From the NCBI GenBank assembly GCA_026260175.1, contig JAKCWW010000614.1:30423-94422 (forward strand): a stretch of DNA of 64,000 nucleotides. Reading direction: 5' to 3'. Shown here piece by piece: positions 36,758 through 47,483 of this stretch (its first letter is position 1; each line of letters opens with the position of its first letter). The DNA is from Reticulitermes lucifugus (Eukaryota; Arthropoda; Insecta; Blattodea; Rhinotermitidae). A model generated the notes under the pieces. That model saw only the letters and a list, made by a program, of their open reading frames with translations. It did not search any database and was not told the DNA's origin. Made by a program: the position numbers and the translations under genes.

Positions 36758-37538
36758 CATTTGTCTTCTCCTAGTGGTTCGCTAGGGGGTTGCCTTTTAG
36801 TCATATAACCCTTTCAAGACGGCACTTTAAAATGTGCACAAGCGTTATCTGCTCCTGTTATTTCCTTTTCTTACTGTTTCGCTCAGAAACCTGCTCTACT
36901 CCACCCTGTCTCAATGTTTATTTTCTCTTCGCATGTCTTGTCTTCCTATCCTGAAGACGACTGCAGCGTTTTCCTCCGAATCGTCGGTATATTTCTACCA
37001 GAGTCACAGTAGGCCTAGTCTTCAAGCTTAGGTTTCATCATACTGAACAAAGTAAGGAGCATAGTGTTTCCAATAACACCAAAATTAAATTTTTGCGACC
37101 CGTTTTAATAGAAATATGTCAACTGCGAGTAGTTTCGGAAATAATAGAGAGTGGCGCGTTTAACGTTAGCACGTGTCAGTTTTCACAGTTTCGACACGTT
37201 CAGGAACACAGAAAGGCATTTTTGGCACGAACGCAGACACTAGAACTCAGGAGGGAAATCAGTGATATATCAACGATATGCGCATGCGCCCGCTTTGTAA
37301 AATACGCACACAGTACGAACAGACTGCGCGGATATGGACTTGTAAGTGCGCCACTCTGTATATGCAGGCCTACGGACAGATCTGGCCTTCTTATAAGCTC
37401 TAATTTCGCACATATTTTGGAGATAACATATACTGCACAATGACGTACCTATAAATACGGCTCTGCTGTTGTGTTGTTTCATGTGCAAGGGACCTGTCGA
37501 TAACATCGATAACTCATCTACCGACGGGTGGTCTGCAG

Positions 37539-37607
37539 GAACTGGATGTGCTGCGACTAGAAGATACAGAAACGCTCAAAGTGTTCCCGTCTATCTATAA
37601 CTTCGAG
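37539..37607 (+). CDS. Lgr1: LGR1 exon, last leucine-rich repeat
   Basis: A 69-base, phase 0-0 exon between a GTGGTCTGCAG acceptor and a GTAAGG donor. It reads ELDVLRLEDTETLKVFPSIY and NFE, the terminal irregular LRR of type-A LGRs (LxxLRxxxTxxLKxxPxxxxF), immediately before the cysteine hinge. The next exon continues with YIREAWLTYPYHCCAF. Phase 0 at its start conflicts with phase 2 at 24779, which is the evidence for a missing exon upstream. Confidence 0.88.
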
Positions 37608-38058
37608 GTAAGGCACCTTCTGCTGGCAGTCACTATTAAATACTACGAAAAACCTTTTGATATTTCAGCGGCGAATTGTTAAGTTAAATCTTTTAAAACT
37701 AATTAATGTCAGGAACTTGAAAAGCTCTGGAAATACAGAAACATGCCTATTGTATTATCATTCTAAACGTACTTCGTAGATTAAAGTGTGCACTAAATGG
37801 TGCTGCGATCCAGACAAATTCTCTTCAAATAGTCACCAATTCTCAATTACAGACTGAGAATTCAGTCGCATTTAGTCTTACTGTGCGGTAGCTGTATTAC
37901 TCTAGTGGGACCACGGAAAGGCTTTTCATAAATCAACCCTCCTCATCTCCCTCGAGCTGTCCGCTTTCCCTGCAGCCTGCTCCCCTAGGCTCCTCTCCAG
38001 TCGTTTTCACAGTAGTGATAACAACGTTATACGTTTCGGTTGCGAAGCAGGGCAGTCG

Positions 38059-38281
38059 ATCCCTGTGGCCGCGCGGTCTAAAGTGTGGGTCTGTGACTGC
38101 TCGCTTGCTAGCATTTCGGATTCGAATCTCACCGGGGCATGGATCTCTGTCTTGCGAGTGTTGTATTGTAAGGCTGATCACTCGTCCAGAGGAGTCCTAC
38201 CGAGTGTGATGTTTTTGAGTGTGATCGTGAAACCTCGATAATGAGGCGGCCCTGGGCCAAGAGGTGTTGTTGCACCACGGG
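38059..38281 (+). repeat. SINE-B copy, full length
   Basis: Reference copy for the family. A box TGGCCGCGCGGTCTAAAG, B box TTCGGATTCGAATCTCACC, then GATCACTCGTCCAGAGGAGT, CCTCGATAATGAGGCGGCCC and a GTTGTTGCACCAC end. Confidence 0.87.
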
Positions 38282-38831
38282 GTCAGGGGGGTAAGCAGGA
38301 CAGTGTGGGTGTAAGAGGTACACAACCACAATTTCATTTCCGCCTTTTATGAAACAACTTTCCGTGGTTTCAGTATAGTTTTAAGACTGACGCAAGGGGT
38401 TGTTAAGTCGGTTAGTAGCGTGGCTGAAGTAGACTCATAATTCACATATACAACGTATGTAGATGTATTGCACATAGGACCTTATATGTGTATTATTACG
38501 CAGAAGGTGCGGAATCAAATGCAATTTCACCTCTTTAGAAATATGTATACACCTATTCACACATGTCTTCCTGTTATATGCTATTCATGATTTTTAAATA
38601 AAGAATTCAAACAAGTGTGCACAAATGGCATAACGAACTGAAGGTAATTTTAGACAGCATCAAGAAGGTTGTGGTATGACGTAAGAATGTTCGGAGAAGC
38701 AAAGCAACTATAGCTACTGAACAAGAAATAAGAAAGTAAGTTTTTCTAGATTTTATAGACAATAAATTTTCTTTGCTTTTTTCACTACTTTCATACAAAT
38801 GGCTAAATGAAAATGTCTGTACCGTATAATG

Positions 38832-39285
38832 CAGTGTGTCCCAAACTTTGTTTACTTGCAGACCCCTTTTGCCTCCGAAAAATAACCACGGTTCCTCACA
38901 TCCTTGCTCACTTAAGTAGAGAGTGTCCGGATGATAGGAATCTAAAATTAAAAATTTATATCTCAGGACTGATTTTAGATAGCTACTAATACATACCAGT
39001 AGCATACATAGTAATGCATTGCATGATTTGACCTTAATTGAACTGATTTTCTCTCACTTCGTAGGTACAGGGGGTTTCTTAATTAGACATTCTAACGATC
39101 ATACAAAATAAACATATCACCAATTAAAGAAGTTCCTCGATAATTTTCAACAAAACATCATTTCTTTAATTAAAAAGTAAATAAACTTAAAAGCAGCCAT
39201 TACAGCAATGTAACCACAGATCCCCTGAGAACTGGTCGTGGATCCCTTGGGAAGCAATCCGCGGAGCAGACTATGAGAACCGCTG
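38832..39285. mobile_element. Non-autonomous hAT-like element
   Basis: The left end CAGTGTGTCCCAAACTTTG and the right end, complement of ACTATGAGAACCGCTG, give imperfect terminal repeats of the CAGNGNTTCNCA type. Internal GACCCC and GATCCC blocks near both ends are typical. No transposase and no clear 8-bp target duplication were seen. Confidence 0.5.
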
Positions 39286-39388
39286 GTTCTACTGAATAAG
39301 GACCATAAATATCTTAAAACTTGCGCAGTTGGTTGAGAGATATGACATGAATACTTTATTGTTGTATGCACTGACTGTTGTCCTGCAG

Positions 39389-39481
39389 TACATCAGAGAG
39401 GCCTGGCTCACCTACCCGTACCACTGTTGCGCCTTCCACTTCCCGGCCACGCACGACCCTGCTGAATACGCCCGTCACCAG
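39389..39481 (+). CDS. Lgr1: LGR1 exon, cysteine hinge part 1
   Basis: A 93-base, phase 0-0 exon with a TTGTCCTGCAG acceptor and a GTATGA donor. It reads YIREAWLTYPYHCCAFHFPA and THDPAEYARHQ. YPYHCCAF, with its paired cysteines, is the strongest family mark: the same motif begins the hinge of FSH, LH and TSH receptors and of insect LGR1, where its cysteines are disulfide-bonded to the segment before TM1. The next recognised exon (47649) is also phase 0, 8.2 kb downstream. Confidence 0.92.
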
Positions 39482-39537
39482 GTATGATGCGTGTACGTGC
39501 TTCAAGAGCCGTGTATTATATAGCCAATATGTTAGCG

Positions 39538-39700
39538 TATATATATATATATATGTATCTATGTGTGTATGAATGTGTGTGAATGTATGCATATAAAGGT
39601 ATTTACATCTGTACGTGTGTTTATGTGTGTATGTATATGGGCCAATATATGTATGCGTAAATATATAGGTTAGACCTACATATGTAAGTATGCATATGTG
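39538..39700. repeat. Microsatellite (AT)n and (TGTA)n
   Basis: TATATATATATATATGTATC followed by interrupted GTGTATG repeats shortly after the hinge exon donor. Confidence 0.8.
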
Positions 39701-40076
39701 TGTTATTTTTGGTAGGAAGGACATGCACTTAATACTCAGCAGTGTTATATGCGTGGAATATTTTTATAAACAGCGTAAGTGAAAAGTTTCGATGCAATTG
39801 TTCAGAAGTTTCAGCATGTGTTCCTTATTGATATCCTCATAGTTCATCCCAGAAAAATTGCTTACATGTCGCTGAAACTATTGCACAGTTTTTGAATCGC
39901 ATATCATACTATAATACCGCAAAAACATTCACACTATTTTAGCAAAAAGTACATACTGAAGTTATGCGGACCAATTACATTGCACTGTCACATGCACAAG
40001 CAAACATTGCAATATTATTTTTTAAATTGTAGGGTATGGAATTATTTTAGAATTAGAGTAATATATTTCAGGTTGT

Positions 40077-40262
40077 ATCCATGCGTGATTTCAAGCTTCC
40101 GCCGCCGCATAAATGAGGTCTTCGCTCTTCTGAGATATTACGCAGTGTTGAATGGTAGTTAGTCACCGACGTATCGGGACAGCCTCTTGGTCCCATTTTC
40201 AAGGGTCAAGTAGTTGTTTGACCCTTGATGATAAGACCGATAGGCTGTGTGGTATGTCAGAA
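40077..40262 (+). repeat. FB1 foldback element, one arm plus partial second
   Basis: Starts with GCGTGATTTCAAGCTTCCGC (the FB1 terminus), then GTCTTCGCTCTTCTGAGATA and CCCATTTTCAAGGGTCAAG. A short inverted piece, GACCCTTGATGATAAGACCG, follows. Confidence 0.7.
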
Positions 40263-41343
40263 GATCGGGGACCATATTTAATTAATGCACTTGTTACTGA
40301 GATTACTGTCTTCTAGGATATGACGCTATACAGCTCCGTAGATAGCCACCAAATTTTCGGAAGAACCTACTGCCTCCACTGCAGGGTAGACACTTCAGCC
40401 GCTCGGGAATTGGCATTCCACCGGACCGCCTTCCCTGTGCAATATCTGTACCAACTTCCTTGCGCGACTGACACTTCTACATTGAAAATTGACTCTTAAA
40501 AACGTCTGAAATTTTTGTAACTAGAGTATATGCCAGACTGCATGGTGTTATATCCCAAGAGACCACAATCTTCAGTTTTAATTTATTCAGACAGGCCTGT
40601 GTTACAGAACGAGCGTCCAGTTTCCTTTAATGCAAAGGAATATCATGCATGCAGACACTTGGCGGACACTGAATCACTTACAACAGATCCTATGGAATGC
40701 CTGAAAGTCTAACATCGCTAAAACGGTAGTTCTTCATGAAAGCTTTTGGACAGCAGCAGAGTTTTAAACGCCAGGCTCCGTGGAGAGTTATTATTGAAAA
40801 CATGATAGTCATAAAACCTGAGAGACCTGGGCATAGGTGCAAATATAATATTATACTATACAGGTCGTATAACAATAAGCGGTATGGGGATTGATATATT
40901 CTGTCTCTGAATAGGGTCTAGTAGGTTTAAATAAATACTGGTGTTTCAAAAGATACATGTGCCGGGCTCTCAAAATACGTTGGATTTATGTACCAAAAAA
41001 TCGTGTTGTAGATATATAGGAAGGCTAGATATGGGATAATTTATCTCTGTAAGGATTTTGTATAAGTTCTTTTATGATGAAATTAACGCCGCTTACAGAA
41101 CAGACTTGGATGCAGAAGAATCAGAAAGGATGCTGGGAAGCGATGTCAAAAGAATATAGTCACGAAATACGAATTTCATATTTTATGCGCTAAATTGAAC
41201 GACGTAATTACGCGGAATTTTTATGCTTGTTTCCTGAATTAGTTGACAATGTAAGTGTCGGAAAAGTGTATAATGGAGACTTATACTAGGAAACTCGTGC
41301 AGTTTCTTGTTCAGTTGAGTAACTGGAATGGAAATGGAGATGA

Positions 41344-41488
41344 GCGCGGTTTTAGGCGGTTAGACGCGGACAGACGTGGATAAACGTGGATATAAGCGGA
41401 TATACGCATCTAGACCCGGTTAGACGCGGACAAACGTGGATAAAAGTGGATATAAGCGGATACGCGCTGATAAACGCGGTTAGACGCT
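41344..41488. repeat. Tandem array of ~10-bp units within 60-bp units
   Basis: Units such as AGACGCGGAC, AGACGTGGAT, AAACGTGGAT and ATAAGCGGAT repeat about 14 times in near-exact 10-base register. A 60-base higher-order unit beginning GGTTAGACGCGGACA is repeated twice plus a fragment. Confidence 0.8.
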
Positions 41489-42867
41489 GTCTACCCAGTT
41501 CTAGAGTTTCTTTTATAAGTTATTCCTAACGTCTAAAGCCATCCCCTTAAAGGAGACGTGTAGCAATGATGCCCCTAAACACAATGATAAGAAAAACGTG
41601 CACTATATGTGTGGAAACGCTTTTAACAACCGACACATCCTAGGAAGATAGATCTAGCACCCAGTGCTCGCGTATGATTCGTAAGTTGCCAGACCGCCTG
41701 TACATTGCTGTACCTGATAAGACTTCATTTTTCGAACTGTGTACGTACAGATAATTTTGTTTTACTGTGTGGGACTGCGAGGGGGGTTAAAATTATGACA
41801 AAAGATCAAACAGCTTCTGATACATTCTTCATCCTACTTTTCACTAAAATTCTACAGTCGCCGCTGCTACTATGTCGGCGCATGAGAGAGCATAAGCAGT
41901 GTTGGAAAGTGCTGTATTAGGTTACACAGATGGAAAGCTATACAAGTCATACTATCGTGCTGTCTGCCGCCAATGTTCCTCGTCTGTTCTGTTTCTTAAG
42001 ATACACGTGGTTAGAGAGTAAAGCTCAGTAGTTAGTTTTTCAGGTGCTGTAGTAACTCTTTTACTTATAGCGTGAAATTTTCAATAGGAAGTGTTGCCCT
42101 CGCGGAAATTATCTTTTGAAAATGCAATAACAAAAAGACTTCTCAGCATTTAGATGAGGAAATAAACGTGGATTGGATCAGACAGGAGAAGCCTTCAACT
42201 TCAGCAGGTAATTCTGTAACCAAACATGACGGCAGCCCTCGGAAGATACAGCACAATGTTTAAATACTGAAATTTTCTTACGAAATAAAGCAGAGAGTCC
42301 GTAGATGGCCTACTGGAAAACAGAAAACTAGGATTAAGTGAATGCAGTGACGTCAGTTACCTCGGACCGAAACACTCCCATGAGATTAACACATCTCATG
42401 AATTGTGCAACATTGAAGGGAGTGCGAACGGTGGATGTAGCATCACGTCAAAAGATTTCGCGCGAAAAGAGAGGAAAGATTCATTAAAGCCAAAACAATG
42501 AAAGTCAGAATGGATGCTAAAGATAAAATTCAAAGTTAAGGCAAAATTGTTAGAAGATGCGACTGCAGAGTCTCTTAATAAAACGAAAACGCAGGACGTC
42601 GAATTTTCATAACACTTTTAAGAAATGAGACTGTGCACAGACACCGCGCGACACTGAACAGCAAGCACTAAGTGTAGCTGTTCGATTACAAAATACGTGC
42701 CGTGTTCCATGGATACTTACTGGTTTCTACATATTGACACAATGGGATGAATAATGTAAGGATAAATGGGCTTCATGTTTAGCGTGATAAGCTTTTATAG
42801 AAATTGTGTTTAAATACGACAAATCACATACACAACGAAATAATAGTAACGAAAGATATTGCGACCT

Positions 42868-43082
42868 TCGCTCTTCTGGGATGTTACACAGCGTTTATTG
42901 GTAGTTAGCTACCGACGTTTCGGGGCAACCTATCGGTCCCATCTTCAGGGGTAAGGAATTTCCATGAAGATGGGACCGATATGTTGTCCTGAAGGTCTGT
43001 AACCAACTACCAATCAACGCTGTGTAACTTCCCAGAAGAGCGAAGGTATCATTTACACCGCGGCGGAAGCCTGTAATCACGT
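42868..43082. repeat. FB1 foldback element, two arms
   Basis: The left arm starts TTCGCTCTTCTGGGATGTTA and the right arm ends with its inverse, CTTCCCAGAAGAGCGAAGG, then GGCGGAAGCCTGTAATCACG. The arms meet at about 42956-42962. CTGAAGA, TGGGACCGATAGGTTGCCCC and GAAAC occur on the - strand of the left arm (42917-42948). Confidence 0.8.
42917..42948 (-). ncRNA. Hammerhead-like motif in FB1 arm
   Basis: On the - strand CTGAAGA is followed by T, then GGGAC and GCCCC arms around a loop, then GAAAC. It fits CUGANGA - helix II - GAAA with one extra U. Catalytic ability is unproven because stems I and III are not clear. Confidence 0.35.
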
Positions 43083-43149
43083 GAACTATTGCACTGAAAC
43101 AGAACAAAATGTCAGTGATATTCGAGGAGTAAACTACTGCTCAGTTGAG

Positions 43150-43420
43150 ATCTGCGCTCTTCTGGGATATTACGCAGCGTTGAGTTGTAGTGCTATACCG
43201 ACGTTTCGGGACAACCTATCGGTCCTATCTTCAAAGGTCAAGAACTTGACTCTTGAGGATGGGACCGATAGTCCACGAAGACTTGAACTTCTTGACCCTT
43301 GAGGATGGGACCGATAGGTTGTCCCGAAACATCGGCACAAAACTACCACTCTACACTGCCTAATACCCCAGAAGAGCGCAGATCTCATCTACATCGCGAC
43401 GAAAGCCTGAAATCACGCAT
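43150..43420. repeat. FB1 foldback element, two arms
   Basis: The left arm GATCTGCGCTCTTCTGGGAT is mirrored by CCCAGAAGAGCGCAGATC. TTTCGGGACAACCTATCGGT is mirrored by CCGATAGGTTGTCCCGAAAC. The right terminus is GACGAAAGCCTGAAATCACG. The open frames here on both strands are shadows of the palindrome. Confidence 0.82.
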
Positions 43421-43639
43421 ACTGTTTAGTTGTACAACTGTTGTAGTCTGCTTTATAACTGCTTTGGGCGAGTTTACAAATACACGTTTCATTTGTTTTG
43501 ATTGATCACACATGAAATATGTGTTAATGCAAAAGCCATTTATGATTCTCGTTTGAATTGCTTTACTAAATAAGATTTGCATATGGAGCACCGAAAACAA
43601 AAGTTATGTACATATACATATAAAGGTACGTTTGTCCCT

Positions 43640-43868
43640 TTGCATGTCATGAAGGTGTACTGGGGGCTGGACCTATAGTTCCACTCGTTCTTAACCTCAG
43701 ACCTAGACGGACGTCAGTGGTTAGCCTCAGGCCCCGGCCGCTATACCCAGGAAAGAGCCTCCCGGAGCCGGTCTGAACGTTTTGGGGTGGAAGAAATAAA
43801 TCTCTTTCCCTGCCGGGATTCGAAACCTGGATCATCCAGCTCGTAGCCTGATGACTATACTGATTACA
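43640..43868 (-). repeat. SINE-D copy, reverse
   Basis: In reverse the head is CATCAGGCTACGAGCTGGAT with B box GTTTCGAATCCCGGC, and the body includes CAGACCGGCTCCGGGAGG and GCGGCCGGGGCCTGAGG. Confidence 0.75.
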
Positions 43869-44074
43869 ATATCTTACTTACATATATAGTTTGTTCATAT
43901 TATTTATATCTGATGCAGCATCAGTTATGTTAAGATGAATGTCAGATGTAAGAAGTCTACTCATAGCACTGTTTGGCAGTGTTCCTGTCGTAGGCTTCAA
44001 CTTGGTGTGAGTGATACTGTAGATTAATTTACAGAACTTAATATTTATATTCGTCGCAGCAACACACATCAGGT

Positions 44075-44377
44075 AAAGGTAAAGGTAAAGCAACCCCATT
44101 ACAGGCCTAGACAGGCCCTGAGGGGTCCAGGANNNNNNNNNNNNNNNNNNNNNNNNNNNNNNNNNNNNNNNNNNNNNNNNNNNNNNNNNNNNNNNNNNNN
44201 NNNNNNNNNNNNNNNNNNNNNNNNNNNNNNNNNNNNNNNNNNNNNNNNNNNNNNNNNNNNNNNNNNNNNNNNNNNNNNNNNNNNNNNNNNNNNNNNNNNN
44301 NNNNNNNNNNNNNNNNNNNCCGCGACGTTCCGGTTTGTAGCGTAGTGCCTCAACCAACTACGCCACCGCGCGCCCCA
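44075..44377 (-). repeat. SINE-A copy with assembly gap
   Basis: The tail GGTAAAGGTAAAGGTAAAGC and CAGGCCTAGACAGGCCC lie left of 187 N (44133-44319). The tRNA-like head (complement of GTAGCGTAGTGCCTCAACCA and CTACGCCACCGCGCGCCC) lies right of the gap. Confidence 0.85.
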
Positions 44378-44458
44378 CACACATCAGGAGGCGCATTTAT
44401 TTCAAAATGCTGCTTAAGACAAGCATTTAATGCAACATGCTAATGTAACTATGATATG

Positions 44459-44715
44459 AGGCCGTTCCATGGCTCAGGCGGAGGCCCGGGTTCGATCCCG
44501 GGTCAGTTCATGTGGGATTTGTGATGGACAAAGTGGCACTGGGACGGGTTTTTCCCCGAGTATTTCTGTTTTCCTTTGTCAATTTCATTCCACCGGTGCT
44601 CCATTACACGGAAAAACGAAAAAAAACTAATAATCTTTCTCTTCATCTTCATCACAGGGTTTCACAATAAACGTCGATGCTGCGGGGCCCTTCTCCCCCA
44701 CAAAAAGAAAGTAAC
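44459..44715 (+). repeat. SINE-C copy
   Basis: GGCCGTTCCATGGCTCAGGC head with B box GGGTTCGATCCCGGGTC, body GGACAAAGTGGCACTGGGAC and CTTCATCTTCATCAC before the end. The A box is shortened relative to the copy at 15402. Confidence 0.82.
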
Positions 44716-45469
44716 TATGATGTGTAAATTCCTTTGTGCCTTCATTTCTCCTCGCGTCTTAGGCAAATCAAGTTACCTTACATTGCATAAATTTTGACAA
44801 CACACACAACGGCAGACCCAGAAGCTAATTTGCCAACATATATAAAAACATACAAAATGTAATCCATCAAGATAAGGTTTTGAGTTTTCATATTAGTGGC
44901 AGCCGACTTACATAAAAACACTGAAAATGTCACCTACCATGCTTAGGTTCTGATTTTTCATGTAGTAACAGAAAATAAATTCGAAGTTGTCAGCATATAC
45001 AAAAGTTAGGCTCGGACATTCCTGAAAAACTTCATTCATTGCATCACAAACCCCCTGACTGTTAGTTGCTAAACATGTGCCGTGTTTCAACATAAGGTGG
45101 GTTGCTTCAACTTAAAAGAAGACAGCATTATTGAAAAGCTCCGTGGAAACATATCCACAAAGCAAGTGCTGATGATTCAAAATCCAACGTAGAAAGAGTC
45201 AAGTATGAGGGACTACAGAGGTTATTAGAATCTTCAGCATTCACTGAAACTTTGGGTTTATTGCTGGGCCCTTTGTTGGAGTCGTTAGGATTTACGGTTG
45301 AGTAGGAAAATGAAAAATATACGCTTCATAAAGCGCAAGCAGAAAATAGAGGCAACTCTCAAGGCAATCGAATGTAATATGCAGAAGACAGCAGAATGTA
45401 TTCTGAAGCTCAGCAAGCAAGTACCGAGAAGGCTTTTCTTGGTAAAATGCTAAAGACTAGCAAACTAAC

Positions 45470-45615
45470 TCCATATGGCAGAGTCCATATTGAGAAACCC
45501 GTCAAGAAATTCTCCGAATTTTATGGAACCCACAGGATCATTACCCTTTTCACAACAGTCTTCCATTTGTTCCTATCCTGAGCCAAATTCATCCAATCCA
45601 CGCCTTCCTATGTTA
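45470..45615 (-). mobile_element. LINE-B 3' end remnant
   Basis: In reverse it matches the LINE-B end: the ATCCTGAGCCAAATTCATCC complement encodes the DEFGSG-like remnant of DWIxLAQDR, followed by the GAATTTTATGGAACCC 3' segment shared with 2016 and 9178. Confidence 0.65.
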
Positions 45616-45624
45616 CTTCTTAAC

Positions 45625-46155
45625 AAGACAGGCAATGTACATATAAACATAATATCGATGCGCGTTCGCGTAACCATTTTTGCCGTAGAAAGCAAGAAGT
45701 ATTACATACTCTGAATTATGTCTGTAGCATTAGTTATCCAGCATGCAAAGTGCATGTGCCATATTATATTGTCACCTTTGACCTGTCTGGCTCTGCCATA
45801 TTTTTCCACATTATCTCATAAACAGCACAATTTTCGTGAAAAAGTAATTGAATATAAAATGTGTGTTTTAACTTCTCTACAAATTTCGTCTGAAACACTT
45901 CTTATTCTAAGAAGAATTGAGCTACATACTATCATAATTTACATACGTCTTCATGCAACGTACCCGTTATTCTTGTCAGATGTTAACGAAACTTGAATGT
46001 TCTCGACAAATTTTCTAAAATACTCAAATATTAGATTTCATGAAAATCTGTCCAGTAGGAGCCCAGTTGTTCTATGCGGACGGACAGACAGAGAGACAGA
46101 CAGACATGAAGAAGCTAATAGTCTCTTTTCGCAATTTTGCGAACGCGCCTAAAAT
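45625..46155 (+). repeat. Interspersed repeat family G
   Basis: About 0.53 kb sharing AGGCAATGTACATA, CATATTATATTGTCACC, TTTTCCACATTATCTCAT and a GGACGGACAGACAGAGAGAC run with 17700-18395. It ends in CTTTTCGCAATTTTGCGAA, an inverted repeat. Confidence 0.65.
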
Positions 46156-46440
46156 TCTGTTTAATATTATGATCCTCTCTACGTATACGCCTTCCAAATG
46201 GTCTATTTCCTTCAGGTTTCACCACCAAAACACTGTATACGTTTCTCATTTCTCCCATCCATACCACATGCCTCGTCAATTTGACCCTCCTTTGTTTTAT
46301 CACCGCAGGAATACATATTACGAAGCTCCTTATTGTGCAGTTTTCTCTAACTTTGTATTATTTGCTCCCCATGATGCCCAAATAACTTCCTCAATACCGT
46401 GTGCTCGAACACCTTCAACCCATGTTCTTGAAGGCTAGTA
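46150..46440 (-). mobile_element. LINE-B reverse transcriptase C-terminal fragment
   Basis: The - strand reads VLRKLFGHHGEQIIQS, RKLHNKELRNMYSC and MGEMRNVYSVLVVKPEGNRP in shifting frames. This matches the VLRKIFG...WRKLHNEEL...GExRNxYRVLVGKPEGKRP order of LINE-B. It directly follows the repeat-G copy. Confidence 0.7.
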
Positions 46441-47257
46441 AAACACCTGTCGCAAATAGAAAACAGTTTTTGAGGACTCAGATTATTAATATCATGTTAA
46501 GGTTCCTTGCAGTGACTAATACTTCAAAATAAAAGTGTGAAACGTCTAATAAGCTGTCGAGATATTGTGTAAATTGAAGATTGGGCAGAGAGAATGAATT
46601 GTATTTGTGATATAGTAAAAGCTAGGAAATGGCACAACAGTTTGGTTCAAATGCTAGGCACTCTGCGATGTCTTACAAAGAAGTTAAAAACGAAACGTGT
46701 TTATGCACTCCATACACGCTTAAATGTTGCGAAAATAATGCCAGTGTCAAGAGCCGAATGTGACGGAAGCTTCAGTGGAATGAAATTATGTGTGTCACCC
46801 GAACGTGCTTCGCTTTAAACTTCATTGTTAATCAAATCAGGACGACCTCTTCCTGAATTCAACTCGAATACCTAAAGACGCGGCTTTTGAATGTTAGAAG
46901 ACGTGCTGATGGGACAACGAGAAAGGGGTGGGGGGGGGACTACTAAGTACAATTCACTGCGGGACATGTTGCAGATTATCACGGTACGCCTCACAGGATT
47001 TACATGGATAGAACATTTAGGAAAAATTCGTCACCGGCAGTTGCCTTGCAGCGTGAAACGTGTCTATAGAAGAGTGAAATGGAAAGAATATTTTCCAGAA
47101 TTCAGCAAAGTTTGTTTTACTGTACCCTGAAACTCTTTAGTCAGCACTTAATGACATCACAAATGTGAACTACCGTGCACATTTTACGAACCTGCATTAT
47201 AATATTTTCTTTATTCATCATTGCCTGTACTTTCCAACTGATGCTGAACAGATAACT

Positions 47258-47483
47258 ACAGTAACCAACAAATGCACACAAAAAAACCAAAATCATACAT
47301 AACATATAGAATTCCTACATGTTTCAGCTTCAGGGCGCCATCTTCAGGGAATTCAAAAATACAAACGCCCTTATACTTTGGATTGCCTGAAGATGGCGCC
47401 CTGGCGCTGAAACATGTACTAATTTTATATGTTACGTATAAGTTTCAGTCTTATTATGTGCATTTGTTGGTTACTGCAATTAC
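47258..47483. repeat. Palindromic element with hammerhead-like arms
   Basis: CAGTAACCAACAAATGCACA at the left mirrors TGCATTTGTTGGTTACTGC at the right, and TACATGTTTCAGC mirrors GCTGAAACATGTA. CAGGGCGCCATCTTCAGGG mirrors CCTGAAGATGGCGCCCTG around the centre. AACCAAC-AATGCAC ends also occur in the Penelope-like insertions at 59.2 and 61.1 kb. Confidence 0.75.
47387..47413 (+). ncRNA. Hammerhead-like motif
   Basis: CTGAAGA, T, GGCGC, CCTG, GCGCT, GAAAC: core plus a self-complementary helix II. The helix differs in sequence from the 61170 copy (GCCTT with AAGGC) but keeps pairing. The extra U after the core and the absent stem I leave activity doubtful. Confidence 0.35.

Larger units (their letters stand above)
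24780..37538 (+). other. Large intron interval, 12.8 kb, with one unlocated exon
   Basis: The protein requires an exon of roughly 49 bases here, starting one base before a codon boundary and ending in phase 0. I searched acceptor/donor pairs by eye and found no convincing one (a weak candidate is discussed under findings). Contents listed separately: microsatellites, SINEs A, B and D, a long-TIR element, a palindrome, a LINE-B fragment and a Jockey relic between inverted arms. About 24.8-25.5, 28.0-29.2, 29.95-30.3, 31.0-31.45, 31.8-32.8 and 36.8-37.5 kb hold nothing I recognise. Confidence 0.7.
37608..39388 (+). other. Intron, 1.8 kb
   Basis: Holds a SINE-B copy (38059-38281) and a probable hAT element (38832-39285). 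About 37.61-38.05 and 38.29-38.83 kb show nothing recognisable. Confidence 0.75.

Noticed and set aside
24779-37539. Direct splice of these two LRR exons
   Set aside because: It shifts the frame and meets a TAG within a few codons, so an exon must intervene.
43081-43600. Several overlapping frames on both strands
   Set aside because: They are produced by the FB1 palindrome reading the same on both strands.
46594-46818. Open frame with a SRAECDGSFSGMKL stretch reminiscent of hAT dimerisation domains
   Set aside because: The resemblance is limited to a few residues and no other transposase part or terminal repeat was found nearby.
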